Source: Xestospongia muta (lineage: Eukaryota > Porifera > Demospongiae > Haplosclerida > Petrosiidae). From it: a DNA stretch of 64,000 bases. Numbering within the stretch: position 1 is the first letter of the stretch; each line of letters opens with the position of its first letter. A program made the translations under genes and the position numbers. A model generated the notes under the pieces. That model saw only the letters and a list, made by a program, of their open reading frames with translations. It was not told the origin of the DNA and searched no databases. Location of the stretch: contig OY848925.1 in NCBI GenBank assembly GCA_963693285.1, positions 684,501 through 748,500 on the forward strand, in the 5' to 3' direction. Positions 47,401 to 59,004 of the stretch are shown in pieces.

Positions 47401-50003
47401 CTCAAGCTAGTTTACATATCATAGGACAATGTATATCTGTTTGTAGGCAAATATTTGTGTCATTTAAGTAGCATTTTACCATTTCAACCAAGGTCTTTGT
47501 TACCATAGTTTTATCAATGCAATACAAGCTTAATGTTAATATTGAGTTACCACAAAACCAGAACTAGTGTAACTCAATAAATTATACCCAACTAGAAGCC
47601 AAAATGTAATCTTTGTAGTTCACTCCACCCTGGTAATTGAAACATACACAAGAGACAGATACTATTTCTATTGTACTAACACCCATGGATCTTCACTTGA
47701 ATCCAACTTAATTAAGACTGGTATACAACACATTGTTGATGCATTCCAAATAATATCTATGTAACTGTTGTAACAACCATTCTATTTTAACAGTGTAGTT
47801 ACTATCCCTATTGAATTTTTTATTATAGGACTATAAAAACCTATACACACACTATAAAAAAATTTAAATGGAATATCCACAATTCACTCAAGGATGTATG
47901 ATAATTTGTTCACACAAAGAATGGTTACATAGGATTAACAATTTTTGCCTTTGTTATTTTCCATGACTAGCCATGCAGCAAATTATTAACATTACATTAT
48001 AGTAATTTTTATATCATGTTGCAGGTGCATATATATGTTGAGACATGTATATATAAAATTATATATATTATATTAATGTTGTTTTCCCACATCCACTGGA
48101 TAGCTTGAACCAGCTGTATCTGTACTTGTATGTAACTATGGTCTTCTTGGCTTCAGCTGGAGCCACGAAGACCACTGCTAGATACAAGTACAAATATAGC
48201 TGGTTCAAGTTATATCACCATCAGGTGATTAAATTGTTATTATTCATGAATGGTTGCATATCAGTGCATTCAACCAATTTTGAAGCAAAGACAGTCTAAG
48301 TAACAGCTAAAAAGTATGGCTGAGCACATGTCATTGATGTCAAAGAAGTGTACAACTTTGAATGGTTTTTTGGGGGATAGAATGAGGAAAAGAACTGTGG
48401 ATCAAAATGAGTGTGATGATGAGTTGTCTTCTAAACAGCCCAGGGTAATCTTTGAAGAAAGCAATTATGCATTCACAAACATAAAATAGACCTAAACCCC
48501 ACATTTTAATTCTTTAGCATTAATATTGTTACACAATCGAAAGTTATTTTGAATTTTTGGCTAGTTGTAATTTTAAGAGATTTTAGGCCCTGGACTTGAT
48601 AGTGGCAAGTAGGCATTCAAATAAGTCTAATAACTCTATCATAGAGTATACATCATCGCTCTCAAGCTAGTTTACATATCATAGGACAATGTATATCTGT
48701 TTGTAGGCAAATATTTGTGTCATTTAAGTAGCATTTTACCATTTCAACCAAGGTCTTTGTTACCATAGTTTTATCAATGCAATACAAGCTTAATGTTAAT
48801 ATTGAGTTACCACAAAACCAGAACTAGTCTAAATCAATAAATTATACCCAACTAGAAGCTAAAATGTAATCTTTGTAGTTCACTCTACCCTGGTAATTGA
48901 AACATCCACAAGAGACAGATACTATTTCTATTGTACTAACACCCATGGATCTTCTTCACTTGAAGCCATGAGCAAGAGATTGCTTTTTGGCTTCTAGTTG
49001 GCTTTATACTCACTAAGTTAGACTAATTTCAATTTCATGTAATATATGATGAGGTACATGTAAACATTTTTACTGTACAGGTTTAATTGGATGTCAGATA
49101 CATGTGTGAGGGAAGCCACAATAGAGTTTAAGTCTGTTTGGCCACCCATAATAAAATATGCTGCCCATTATCGAGATAAATGTAGTGTTGAACTACATGA
49201 TCATGTGGACTGTCAGTTCCAACTTAATTAAGATGGCATACAACACATTGTTGATGCATTCCAAATAATATCTATGTAACTGTTGTAACAACTACTCTAT
49301 TTTAACAGTGTAGTTACTGTAGTAAACTCTAACATTAATATACTATTTTGTTGAAATGTGATATTCCTATTGAATTTCCATTATAGGACTAGGTCCCCTT
49401 ATATAAAGACTTAATACACACACTATAAAATTGGAATATCCACAATTCACTCAAAGATGTGTGTTAATTTGATAACATGGTTATTGGATTGACAAATTTT
49501 TTGCCTTATTTATTTTCCATGACTAGCCATGGAACAAATTTTTAACATTACATTAATAATTTATACTAATTTTTCCATTGTGTTGCAGTTGCATATATTG
49601 AGACACACGTACATATATATATATAATATAATTATAACTATTCATTTTTACAGATACATTTATATGTATATATATATATATATGTATATATATGTATAAT
49701 ACCAATCTAATAACGTTTTAACAACTAACCTCCTGGAAACTTGAGTCTAATGAGAGGTCCTAATTCCTTGAAAAAATGCTCCAATATCTCACTAAAGTTT
49801 TGTTTCTGCATTCTTTTCATCATCAAAAGTGAATGTCCAAGAAATGGTACAGCACCTTTTGGTGATGGTATTGAGTCTATGGACTTTAGTTCTGCTGTCT
49901 CGTATCCTGTATAGTCATGCACTTTGTTACAACATTGTAAAGTGATTGAAGGAGAATAACAAACCGGTAAAAGGAATCTTTTAGATAGTAAAAGAGATGC
50001 CAT
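44491..50003 (-). CDS. Cytochrome P450 A, mitochondrial clan-like
   Basis: Nine exons on the minus strand: 49730-50003, 45969-46116, 45721-45908, 45304-45674, 45085-45251, 44953-45031, 44760-44907, 44667-44710, 44491-44610 (1539 nt, 512 aa). The N-terminus MASLLLSKRFLLPV is basic and hydroxylated without acids, like a mitochondrial presequence. Then IPSPKGAVPFLGH, ETLFRNEGYYPSRLP, GEKWKQLRS, I-helix GMDTSAAT (AGxDT), K-helix ExxR in IKEAQR, FDPDRWSRD and the haem loop FGVGVRSCWGRRFAEVE with the Cys ligand. This pattern fits mitochondrial-clan P450s, which use adrenodoxin-type electron donors for sterol or related hydroxylations; the substrate cannot be told. Intron 1 is 3.6 kb and filled with tandem repeats. 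Close paralogue of gene B immediately upstream. Confidence 0.93.
46540..46612. repeat. Half copy of the palindromic element
   Basis: CCACATCCACTGGATAACTT followed by GAACCAGCTGTATTTGTACT matches the left half of the foldback elements at 46845 and 48104, but the right half is replaced by the start of the large tandem unit. Confidence 0.6.
46845..46955. repeat. ~110-bp foldback (long palindrome), first copy
   Basis: Left arm CTTGAACCAGCTGTATCTGT... pairs with the right arm ending ...AAATATAGCTAGTTCAAG. An inner stem GGTCTTCTTGGCT pairs with AGCCACGAAGACC around a short loop. Could be a MITE or encode a hairpin RNA. Confidence 0.75.
48104..48214. repeat. ~110-bp foldback (long palindrome), second copy
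   Basis: Nearly identical to the copy at 46845-46955, with one compensating-type change in the right arm (TAGCTGGTTCAAG), which improves pairing with the left arm AACCAGCT. Confidence 0.75.
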
Positions 50004-50545
50004 ACTATGAACGCTGTTTCGTTCGATCCAGAGCTCTAGCGAATCAATACAATCTTTCCTTGTATATATACTCTACTAGATTGCATGAAATGTTCAAATT
50101 TATTAATTACTTTATACTTCAAATTCCTGCTTCACAATTATAATTATAAAGCAGTGTGACCTCCTCTTAGGAGTGCCGAGACACCTTGAAAATAAATCTG
50201 AGAACAAAGATACTACAGTTTTAAACACCAGTATAGTTCTATTACTGCTTGCAGTAATATAACGTTTAATTTTCTATCTTCCACGAAGAAAAGCCCACAT
50301 GTACATGTTGTGTACACGTGAATGGAATCAGCGAATAAAACTGAAAAAATTATAGTTTATTGTGTACAAGCTTAGAATTACTGTAAAGTACTTATATTCA
50401 AGTACCACTTAAAGGTAAATAATAAACAAAATATAGCTCTTTCAATTTTTGTATGAGTTTTCATACTTTAAGCAACAGCAAGCATAATATTTCAGTACTA
50501 AAGAACAGAATTCACACTACACAAAATATAAAATTTCATAGAGTA

Positions 50546-53319
50546 CTATTGTCTCTTAATGAATTTTATTTGTATTGGAACTGCAGGACGAATGATAGAT
50601 TGCTCATTAAATGGCAGTCTTTTCTCAGGAGGATCATCAGATTCCATTATAAAACGACGACAAAGCTATATCATAAATTAGTAAAAAATATATATATACA
50701 GAACAATATAGTTCAATTCACTTTTGCTAATAGTGTCTTCATTTCTACTTCAGCAAAACGACGGCCTGTGGTATTAATATGATAACAGCATATTAAATTT
50801 ATTAATTAGAAAGCTCACCCCAACATGATCTGATTCCAACACCAAATTGAAGTAAAGCATATGGATGGATCCTATCTCTAGACCAACGATCTGGATCAAA
50901 CTTGTGAGGATCTTTATAAATGTTTTCATCTCTTCCAATTGCATATTGACTAACAGCTATTGGTGTCTATAAAAAAGATTGTAGAATAGCACGAAACATA
51001 AAAACATTTCTAGATTATCAATATGCTATAAGAAATTTTATTAATTGTTTCATAATCTTCCAAATAGAGTTGTGTACACATGGTCTGAATTAAAAGTGGT
51101 AGTTAAGTTACACAGTATATTTTTCATCCTTAGAATATATGATTAGGCTCCTGTGTAACCATATATTTTCCATGCATGGCTTCTTCAGTCTACAATTTTT
51201 AACTGTTCATCATTGCAAAAAAACAATGAGCTTTTTTAAAATTATTATATTCTTTTATTATAGTTTAAGTGTTGTTAGACTATGATATCTAGTTGCTCTC
51301 TATATAGTACACACTGCGTACATAGTTAACTCACATTAGCTGGAATAGTATAACCACTAAGTTCAATATCATTGGGTAGGGTTCTTACATAACAAGTTAT
51401 AACTGATATCTAGTTGCTCTCTATATAGTACACACTGCGTACATAGTTAACTCACATTAGCTGGAATAGTATAACCACTAAGTTCAATATCATTGGGTAG
51501 GGTTCTTACATAACAAGTTATAACTGATATCTAGTTGCTCTCTATATAGTACACACTGCGTACATAGTTAACTCACATTAGCTGGAATAGTATAACCACT
51601 AAGTTCGATATCATTGGGTAGGGTTCTTACATAACAAGTTACAACTGATATCTAGTTGCTCTCTATATAGTACACACTGCATGCATAGTTAACTCACATT
51701 AGCTGGAATAGTATAACCACTAAGTTCGATATCATTGGGTAGGGTTCTTACATAACAAGTTACAACTGATATCTAGTTGCTCTCTATATAGTACACACTG
51801 CATGCATAGTTAACTCACATTAGCTGGAATAGTATAACCACTAAGTTCGATATCATTGGGTAGGGTTCTTACATAACAAGTTATAACTGGGTTTAGTCTA
51901 TAGAAGTAATTAGTATGCACCATTACTTTTACTTAACGTCTTCATACCTTTGTGCTTCTTTGATAACATTCATTAGATAGGGCATCTTCTGTAAGGACTG
52001 ACCATCAGCCTCACCTGTCTCTCCTAATACAGATACTACCTGATCTCTCAACTTCTCTTGTACTTCACGATGTTTAGATAACTCATACATAACAAAGCTA
52101 AGTGTTGCAGCTGTCTATTATCCAGATATAAAAATCTATTACAACCAATTACTCACCGTATCCATTCCAGCAGAAAGAAGTCCTGCTGAAGTTCGAATGG
52201 CCTGTTTAGATGACATTTTCTCCTCAATAAGCCATTGTTCCATAATGCTTTGACCACTCATTTTTTCACCTTTAGCTTTTTGAACACCTGCCTTTATTTT
52301 CTCCATATACAGGTCAGCATACTTACAACCAATTTCAATAATTTTATCTAAGGATTTGTTGAAGTCTCTATATGCTTTTGTCGATACCAACTTGTGCATA
52401 GGTAGTGACATGGTTAGTTTATTCAAGCTTTTCATTAATGCTTCAGAATGTTCCTTTAGCTTATTAGCATCCACATTGTGGTCCTTACTTGCATCTATAT
52501 CTGCTCCATAAATGAAATAGGCACCAACTAAAAAACAACATTGTATCTCTATCATTCTCAATAGCAATAGAAATACCTTCAAAACTCCAATATGTAATCA
52601 GATTTTTGACATCATGTACATAACCATTCTCATCTTGTGCTTTTACTATATTTTGTAAAAATTGATCAGTAGCCCTGTTAAAACCAGGTATATAACTATA
52701 TACATTAGCTGGAGCATGCTGCTTTCCATGGAGGCTACGCAACTGTTTCCATTTTTCACCAGACCTGGTAAGCAAATTTATGACACAAATACAACAATAC
52801 TTCAGAAAGTACTAATCTTACTCAAATGCCAAGCTTGTGTCTTCTTGTCTTTGACTATATAACCACTGTATATTTCTTTCTAATGAAGGCATTCGGCACG
52901 GATATTGGCCTTCATTACGAAACACTTTTTCAGCAACAGCAGGATCACATGACATCACTGGAGAATTATAGCCTTTGAATAGTAGAGCATAGAATATAAT
53001 TAATATAGTTAAAATAATTCTAACCTCCTGGGAGCTTAAGTCTAAAGAGAGGGCCCAATTCTTTGAAAAACTCCTCTGATATCTCACTGAAGCTTTGCTT
53101 ACGCATTTTTCTCATTATCAAAAGTGAATGTCCAAGAAATGGTAAAGCACCTTTTGGTGACGGTATTGAGTCTATGGGTTTTAGCTCTGCCATCTCGTTT
53201 GTAACTGTCACTTTGGTACGACATTGTAAGGTACTTATTGAAGGAAAAGAAAGAGCTGGTGAAAAGACTCTTTTCAGTGACGTCATGATGTTGATATAGT
53301 TTTTGTCTCGTGATTTCAT
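50546..53319 (-). CDS. Cytochrome P450 B, mitochondrial clan-like, tandem paralogue of A
   Basis: Exons on the minus strand: 53025-53319, 52822-52972, 52577-52764, 52157-52527, 51948-52114, 51819-51897, 50819-50966, 50722-50765, 50546-50665 (1563 nt, 520 aa from the first ATG). An internal ATG at 53286 (MTSLKRVFSPALSF) aligns better with the start of gene A and gives a typical mitochondrial presequence, so 509 aa may be the true length. It carries IPSPKGALPFLGH, EKVFRNEGQYPCRMP, GMDT, the ExxR of IKEAQR, and the haem loop FGVGIRSCWGRRFAEVE. Exon sizes equal those of gene A except for one extra codon in exon 2 and a longer exon 1. Exon 6 and the following intron start are amplified five times at 51283-51897. 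Confidence 0.92.
51283..51897 (-). repeat. 121-bp repeat, 5 copies, duplicating most of P450-B exon 6 plus its donor
   Basis: The period is 121 bp (the CTCACATTAGC junction recurs at 51330, 51451, 51572, 51693 and 51814). Each unit includes the sequence for RTLPNDIELSGYTIPAN followed by GTGAGT. Only the upstream-most copy (51819-51897) has the acceptor and the codons RLNP; the others are preceded by ATATCAG and would shift frame if joined to exon 5, so they are probably exon-like passengers in the intron. Confidence 0.9.
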
Positions 53320-53460
53320 GGGATGGCCACGAGACTACAGCCAATAAATTACTACCGTTTCACAGTGATGTGCATAAATATTTAATAATTTAAAAGAACA
53401 AGCATAAAATTGGAACTACAAGCATAAATAATTTTGATTGGGTTAACAAACAGACATATA

Positions 53461-55347
53461 CTAATCACAGAACGACATAGCTGTTTCATCTTCATCTGTA
53501 AGTTCATGTTCATGATCATCACATGAAATGGTATTGTTAAGACTGCTATCATCTATCACAGAACTTTCTTCTGCTGCTGTAAGATCAGAACTGTATAAAG
53601 CACTACCAAATAAACTGTCAGATTTATAAGGATTATTAGAAGAGTCCGTATCCTCTGTTCTTAGTGCATACATTGAATCATCAACATCAACTAGAACGAT
53701 AGTCTCATTCTCATTGGTTCTTGGTTTATAAGTCAATTTCAACTCATTTTGTCCATTATCTTGTTGACTCTCAAATGACATTGACTGTCCTGGTAGAAGC
53801 TGGCTGGCACTGCTCTTTTTGTCTTCTTCACTGAGAGAACTACCTTCTTCGTTGAGTTTAGTATCAAGTAACTTTATGTAATGGACTTTATTTTGATCTC
53901 GTATAACTGTGCAACCATTTTCGGTTTTCATGAAAGGTTCTTCCTTTTCAATGCTTTCTGTGTCTGAGGGTTCAAATGTACGACTAAAGAAGTCCTTGGT
54001 CTCATTGATAAAATTGTCTTTCGTTAACGTCAGTGGGTGTTCGTCTTCAAAGGAAACCTTTGGTCTTTGCTGTTGATTGCAGGGTGTGGCCTCATCCATG
54101 CTTTTGTTTGCAATATCTGCAATGGAACCTTTGGATGTATTAATATGTGAATGGATAAATTAACATGCTTAGATAAAAAATGAATAAATACACAAACAAA
54201 CAATTATATTTACAAAGCTATTATTCTTTTATTATAGAAGTCTTACTTTCTTGACTCTCCTCATCTAGTTTATATAATGCTTGTGCCATCAAATAAGCTG
54301 TTGACTATCAGATAATAAAAGATAATAATATCATTGTGAACGAAAAATGTGGTAACGGATGTATTATGAATTAATCATTTTTATTGTATGATTGATTTAT
54401 TATTCGTGAATTGTACACTACTTCCATCCTATAACATGAATTGTACATTACTTCCATCCTATATCATGAAGTGTACACAACTTCCATCCTATATCATGAA
54501 GTGTACACTACTTCCATTCTATATCATGAAGTGTACACTACTTCCATCCTATATCATGAAGTGTACACTACTTCCATCCTATATCATGAAGTGTACACTA
54601 CTTCCATCCTATAACATGAAGTGTATACTACTTCCATCCTATATCATGAAGTGTACACTACTTCCATTCTATATCATGAAGTGTACACTACTTCCATCCT
54701 ATAATATACTGTGAATAACAAATTATTATTCATAACTCAGTGATCATTTGATGGTAGCTCTATTATGATATATTGTTTATTGCTATCACTATAACAACAA
54801 AGCAAACAAAAATGAAGGATTGATGGGTTTATATTAAACTATTTTTATACCAACCTCTTTTCTTGTACTCATCGAGACCGAGGGAGGTTCTAAGCTCCCC
54901 CTTCTGCTACCCAATGACATACGACGGCGCCAGTGTTCAGTGGAAGTTGCAATTGATGGCATACTAGGTCTAAATTCAAAGATGGACTTCTGTCTCCTAG
55001 CTGCTTGACGACAACCCAATGCTTTTAAGAAGGCAACTCTTATCTAGAAAGAATCATAAGTAACTTGTAACTAGTTTCTTTCTTTTGTACTTCATTCATT
55101 CATCCATATATCCATCCGACAACTTACACACACCTCAGTATTAATTACACAGTGTATTATAAAAATTGAAATGCCCTGTAGCGTAGTACATATAAAAAAT
55201 ATCCATTCTACAATAATGGAGTAGAGATCTGTCCCAACTACAAAGAAACCTAGAATCCAAGTCAATCCAAGAGTGGGAATAAGAATGAAAGAGGCTTGCA
55301 AAAGTGAACTAGAAAACAGAGGCAGTAATAAGTTATGACATTATTAA

Positions 55348-55399
<52 letters not shown>

Positions 55400-58300
55400 A
55401 CAATGTGAATTATAGCAAGTACAAAATCAGATGATATATTTACCAAAAAGTACATCTGTCAGGATCTTTCTTTTTACTAGCATGAACTACGCGAATTGAG
55501 ACAGCAACAAGCACGACAATATTAACCTAAATATACAATAAAAACAAATAAAATATATATAAACAATTAAAGATATACTGTTCTTACAATTAATACAATA
55601 ATAACAGGGATATGAAATGCCCATAACGTTCCTCGACCATTAGTAATCCAACAACTAATGAATTGAAAAAAATGACTGAAATAATAGTCTGATAATTTGT
55701 AAATAGCGAATTAAAAACAAACAATTAAATTTGCAAATGATTATATTATGACTAGGCTAGATAGATGAACATATAGATAGATGGATGGATGGTATAATAG
55801 AATATTTAATAGTTTATGTATAAATTTACTAGTGCAAAGATCCATAGTCACAGAAATTAATACCTACTGTAATTCCTACAATAATAAGTGGTATTCCTAT
55901 AAAATAAATATTAAAATTAACAATATTACCAATAGAGAGTAGACAATGTAGGGACTTACCCCAGGCCAAAGGGTAATAGGCCCATACGATTTTTTTATTA
56001 TAGAACACTTTCACGACAAACAAATATAAATGAATACCCTCAATTAGTTCCCATCCAAATGTACATAATAACAAGTAATGCAAAAGAACTGCTATAGCAG
56101 TACAAAGAGCATCTGGAGATGGAACGGCAGAGCGATCTACTCCGACTAAAAATACTACTTGACTAAGAAACAACGCAAGAGCAAGTTGACGATGAACGTG
56201 ATTTAATTTGCTCTCCACTCTACAAGTAAAATGATGACATCTATAGTTAATACATGTTCTGATTGTTTGGTCTAACTTTAATCCAAACAGGAGAATGATT
56301 GATATAAAAAGAGCAACAATTGAAACACACAAACCAACTTTAGTAGCAACAAGAAGCGGTTGGTTAGTAGTCTAGAGAGAAAGAAATAAAAAAAGTGAAA
56401 GAAAGTGCATCAATACATTCAATGACTGTAAACAACTGAATATCAGTTGAATTGTTAGCAGTACATCGACTAAGTACAAACAAGTAATAAAAAAACAATG
56501 TTCTACTGTGAATATTATTAAAAAGGTGTATAGGTTATAATATTCACATTTATTAAGATATTCATTGATGACATACCGCTGCTCCTGTTGGACTCATCAA
56601 CAAAGCAAAACTAGTGAGATGATCACATTGACATATAGTGTAGCTATTAGTTGAATTGTTATGGAGGATACAACCTTCACCTGTCCATCTAGTACCACTA
56701 AATTAAAGAAACAATCACACGTAACAGACCAAGTTATATGGAATTCATATATCACTGTGTTTAGCATGTTTTTATCATGAGTTCAGCATGTTTTTATCAT
56801 GAGTTCAGCATGTTTTTATCATGAGCTCAGCATGTTTTTATCATGAAGTTATCAGAATATATTAACCATAATACTTTATTCAGTAATATAGCTCTATTAT
56901 ATTGTCAAGGTAATTAGTTAATGTACCTGTTGTCTGAGGAGTCTAAGAAGGAACACGAGGGATCATATAGTGAATCGTTTACATGATAGAATGTAATTGT
57001 CACATTAGTTGTAAAACCAGTTGTGTTTAATGTACAATTTGGACTGAAAAATGATGCAGAAATGACAACACTGTTCACCATCAATGTTCTAGAAGAAACA
57101 ACATTGTCTGAACCCCAGTCACTAAAATAATGAAAAAAATTTAAAATTTTGTAAAAATAATTTAACTAATAATAATTAAAATGATTCATAATAATTACTA
57201 AAATAGCATCTATTTAAAAATGCTGGTACCACGTCTTGCTTAGATTATTAATTTTGTTATTAAAATGTTAGTAACTTACCATTTACCATAAACTAGTGTT
57301 GTTTCACTAGTTGTATTCGTATTGTTAACTTGCAGTAGTGTAGTATCTATGTCCCATAGTGATACAACGATCCGTACATCACATTTATCTAAATCTTGGC
57401 CATCAAGAATGTCATTGATAATGGAGGCTGGAAGAAAAATAGAACTTGGACCTCTGGAAGAATTTCCTAGTAGATTAGAGGAAATATTCCAACCATTTTC
57501 TGAACCAGAAGGTGTAATAACTATTAAAGCTAGAAAGAGAGAGAGAGAGAGAGAGAGAGATTGTGTTTAGTTATATTAATATATCTTTTTTTTGGTTTCT
57601 TACCTAAATTATCCGTTGTTATAACTAATGTACTATTAGCTGAAATCGGAAGGTTGTATCCCAATGTCTCAACAGCTTTAAAAAGTGTAACAATACTCTC
57701 TGAAGGCTGTAATGACAAAGATTAAGTAGAAGCATTAACTTCAGTGGAAATAATTGATTCCACAAAGTAGTCTCTAAAACTACCAATGACTTACTGAGCT
57801 CAACTGTTGCCAGGAATTCAAATGATCATCATCTAAAAGCTCATCAATTGTTTCTATAATAGCCTAGAGTTATAAACAATGATTTTTTAATGATAAACCT
57901 ATTTACAAACCATAACATAATACCTCTACTGTCTGTAGATCAGTGCTGTTATTAACAAAGGATGTAACTTGTAAAATAATATTAGAAATAAATTGTAAAT
58001 CTCCTGGGAGAAGTGCTTCAGTCTTTGTTACATTCAATATTTGCAATGAAAGTTGATTCAACGTCATAGAATTACCAGTCATATTGCTGTTCAACTAGAA
58101 AGATTAAGATTATAAATAATATTTATTGATTTGACTCACTTACCAATAACTGAAGATTGCATGAACTTTGAGAAATACATCCTGATATTAGGACATTTCC
58201 CCAGTTACCATTAGACAGACAAGTCCTTGTAGCACTTCCACCTAACAAAGCAGTATTGTTACATATACAAAATGCAATTTATGTTTACATACATTGATCA

Positions 58301-58958
58301 TTGCAATTGGAGGAACAACAGGGGATGGATACAATCGAACCAACTATAGTTGCTGGCCAGAGAAGCCCAAAAGCATTGTCACTCAAGCAATATAGAATTG
58401 TTGTATTGCTCTTCAAGACACAGTTACCATTATTAGTAAGAGCATACTGCTGTTTGCATTGACATACTGAACACTGACAATATTCAGCACAATATTGACT
58501 CGTGCTACATGAATCACAGATTGAAGGGGAAGTCATGGGGGTTGAACTGGGTACAAGAGACAATGATGAGGAAGATAGAGAGGCTGATAAGGTGGAAGGA
58601 GATAGTGATGAGGACAGAGAAAATAAAGAAGATTGGTTTGGTGTCAAAGAAGATTGAGAAGAAAGAATTGAGGAAGAAGAAAAGTCAAATGATGACTTGT
58701 AAAGTGACAGAGACTCAAACAATGAAGCAAAAGGCGAAGGTGATGTGAGAGAAGGAGTTGGAGAAAGCTCGTCTGTAAAACAATGATATGTTAGGTTTTG
58801 CTGTAGAGGAACACAAGTCGAATTCTCTGGACATATATAATAGCCAAGTGAACAGAGATCTAAAGAAAAGGAAAATAAAACAAAAGATGATTAATTTGTG
58901 TAGTTTTGAATATAAAGGTAAAAACACAGCTGTTTTATTAAATACAAACAAATCAAAG

Positions 58959-59004
<46 letters not shown>

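Larger units (their letters stand above)
46617..49600. repeat. ~1.26-kb tandem repeat (two long units and a third partial) in P450-A intron 1
   Basis: The marker CAATTCACTCAA recurs at 46621, 47880 and 49442. Units one and two are nearly identical for about 1.1 kb. Unit two carries an extra block of about 250 bp at 48965-49210 before the shared AACTTAATTAAGA segment. The third copy is truncated and diverged. Each long unit contains a foldback element and a short open frame (MRKRTVDQNECDDELSSKQP, about 47122-47229 and 48382-48489) ending in TAG. No transposase or reverse transcriptase is visible. Confidence 0.85.

Noticed and set aside
51283..51897. CRISPR array (regular 121-bp repeats)
   Set aside because: Units are contiguous and identical throughout, contain P450 exon sequence and lie in a eukaryotic gene; no repeat-spacer structure.
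44491..53319. P450 A and B as one trans-spliced or mis-assembled gene
   Set aside because: Each has its own complete set of nine exons with start, haem loop and stop, and they differ along their length.
54388..54714. 108-codon open frame KCTLLPSYIM repeat
   Set aside because: 30-bp minisatellite antisense in a GPCR intron.
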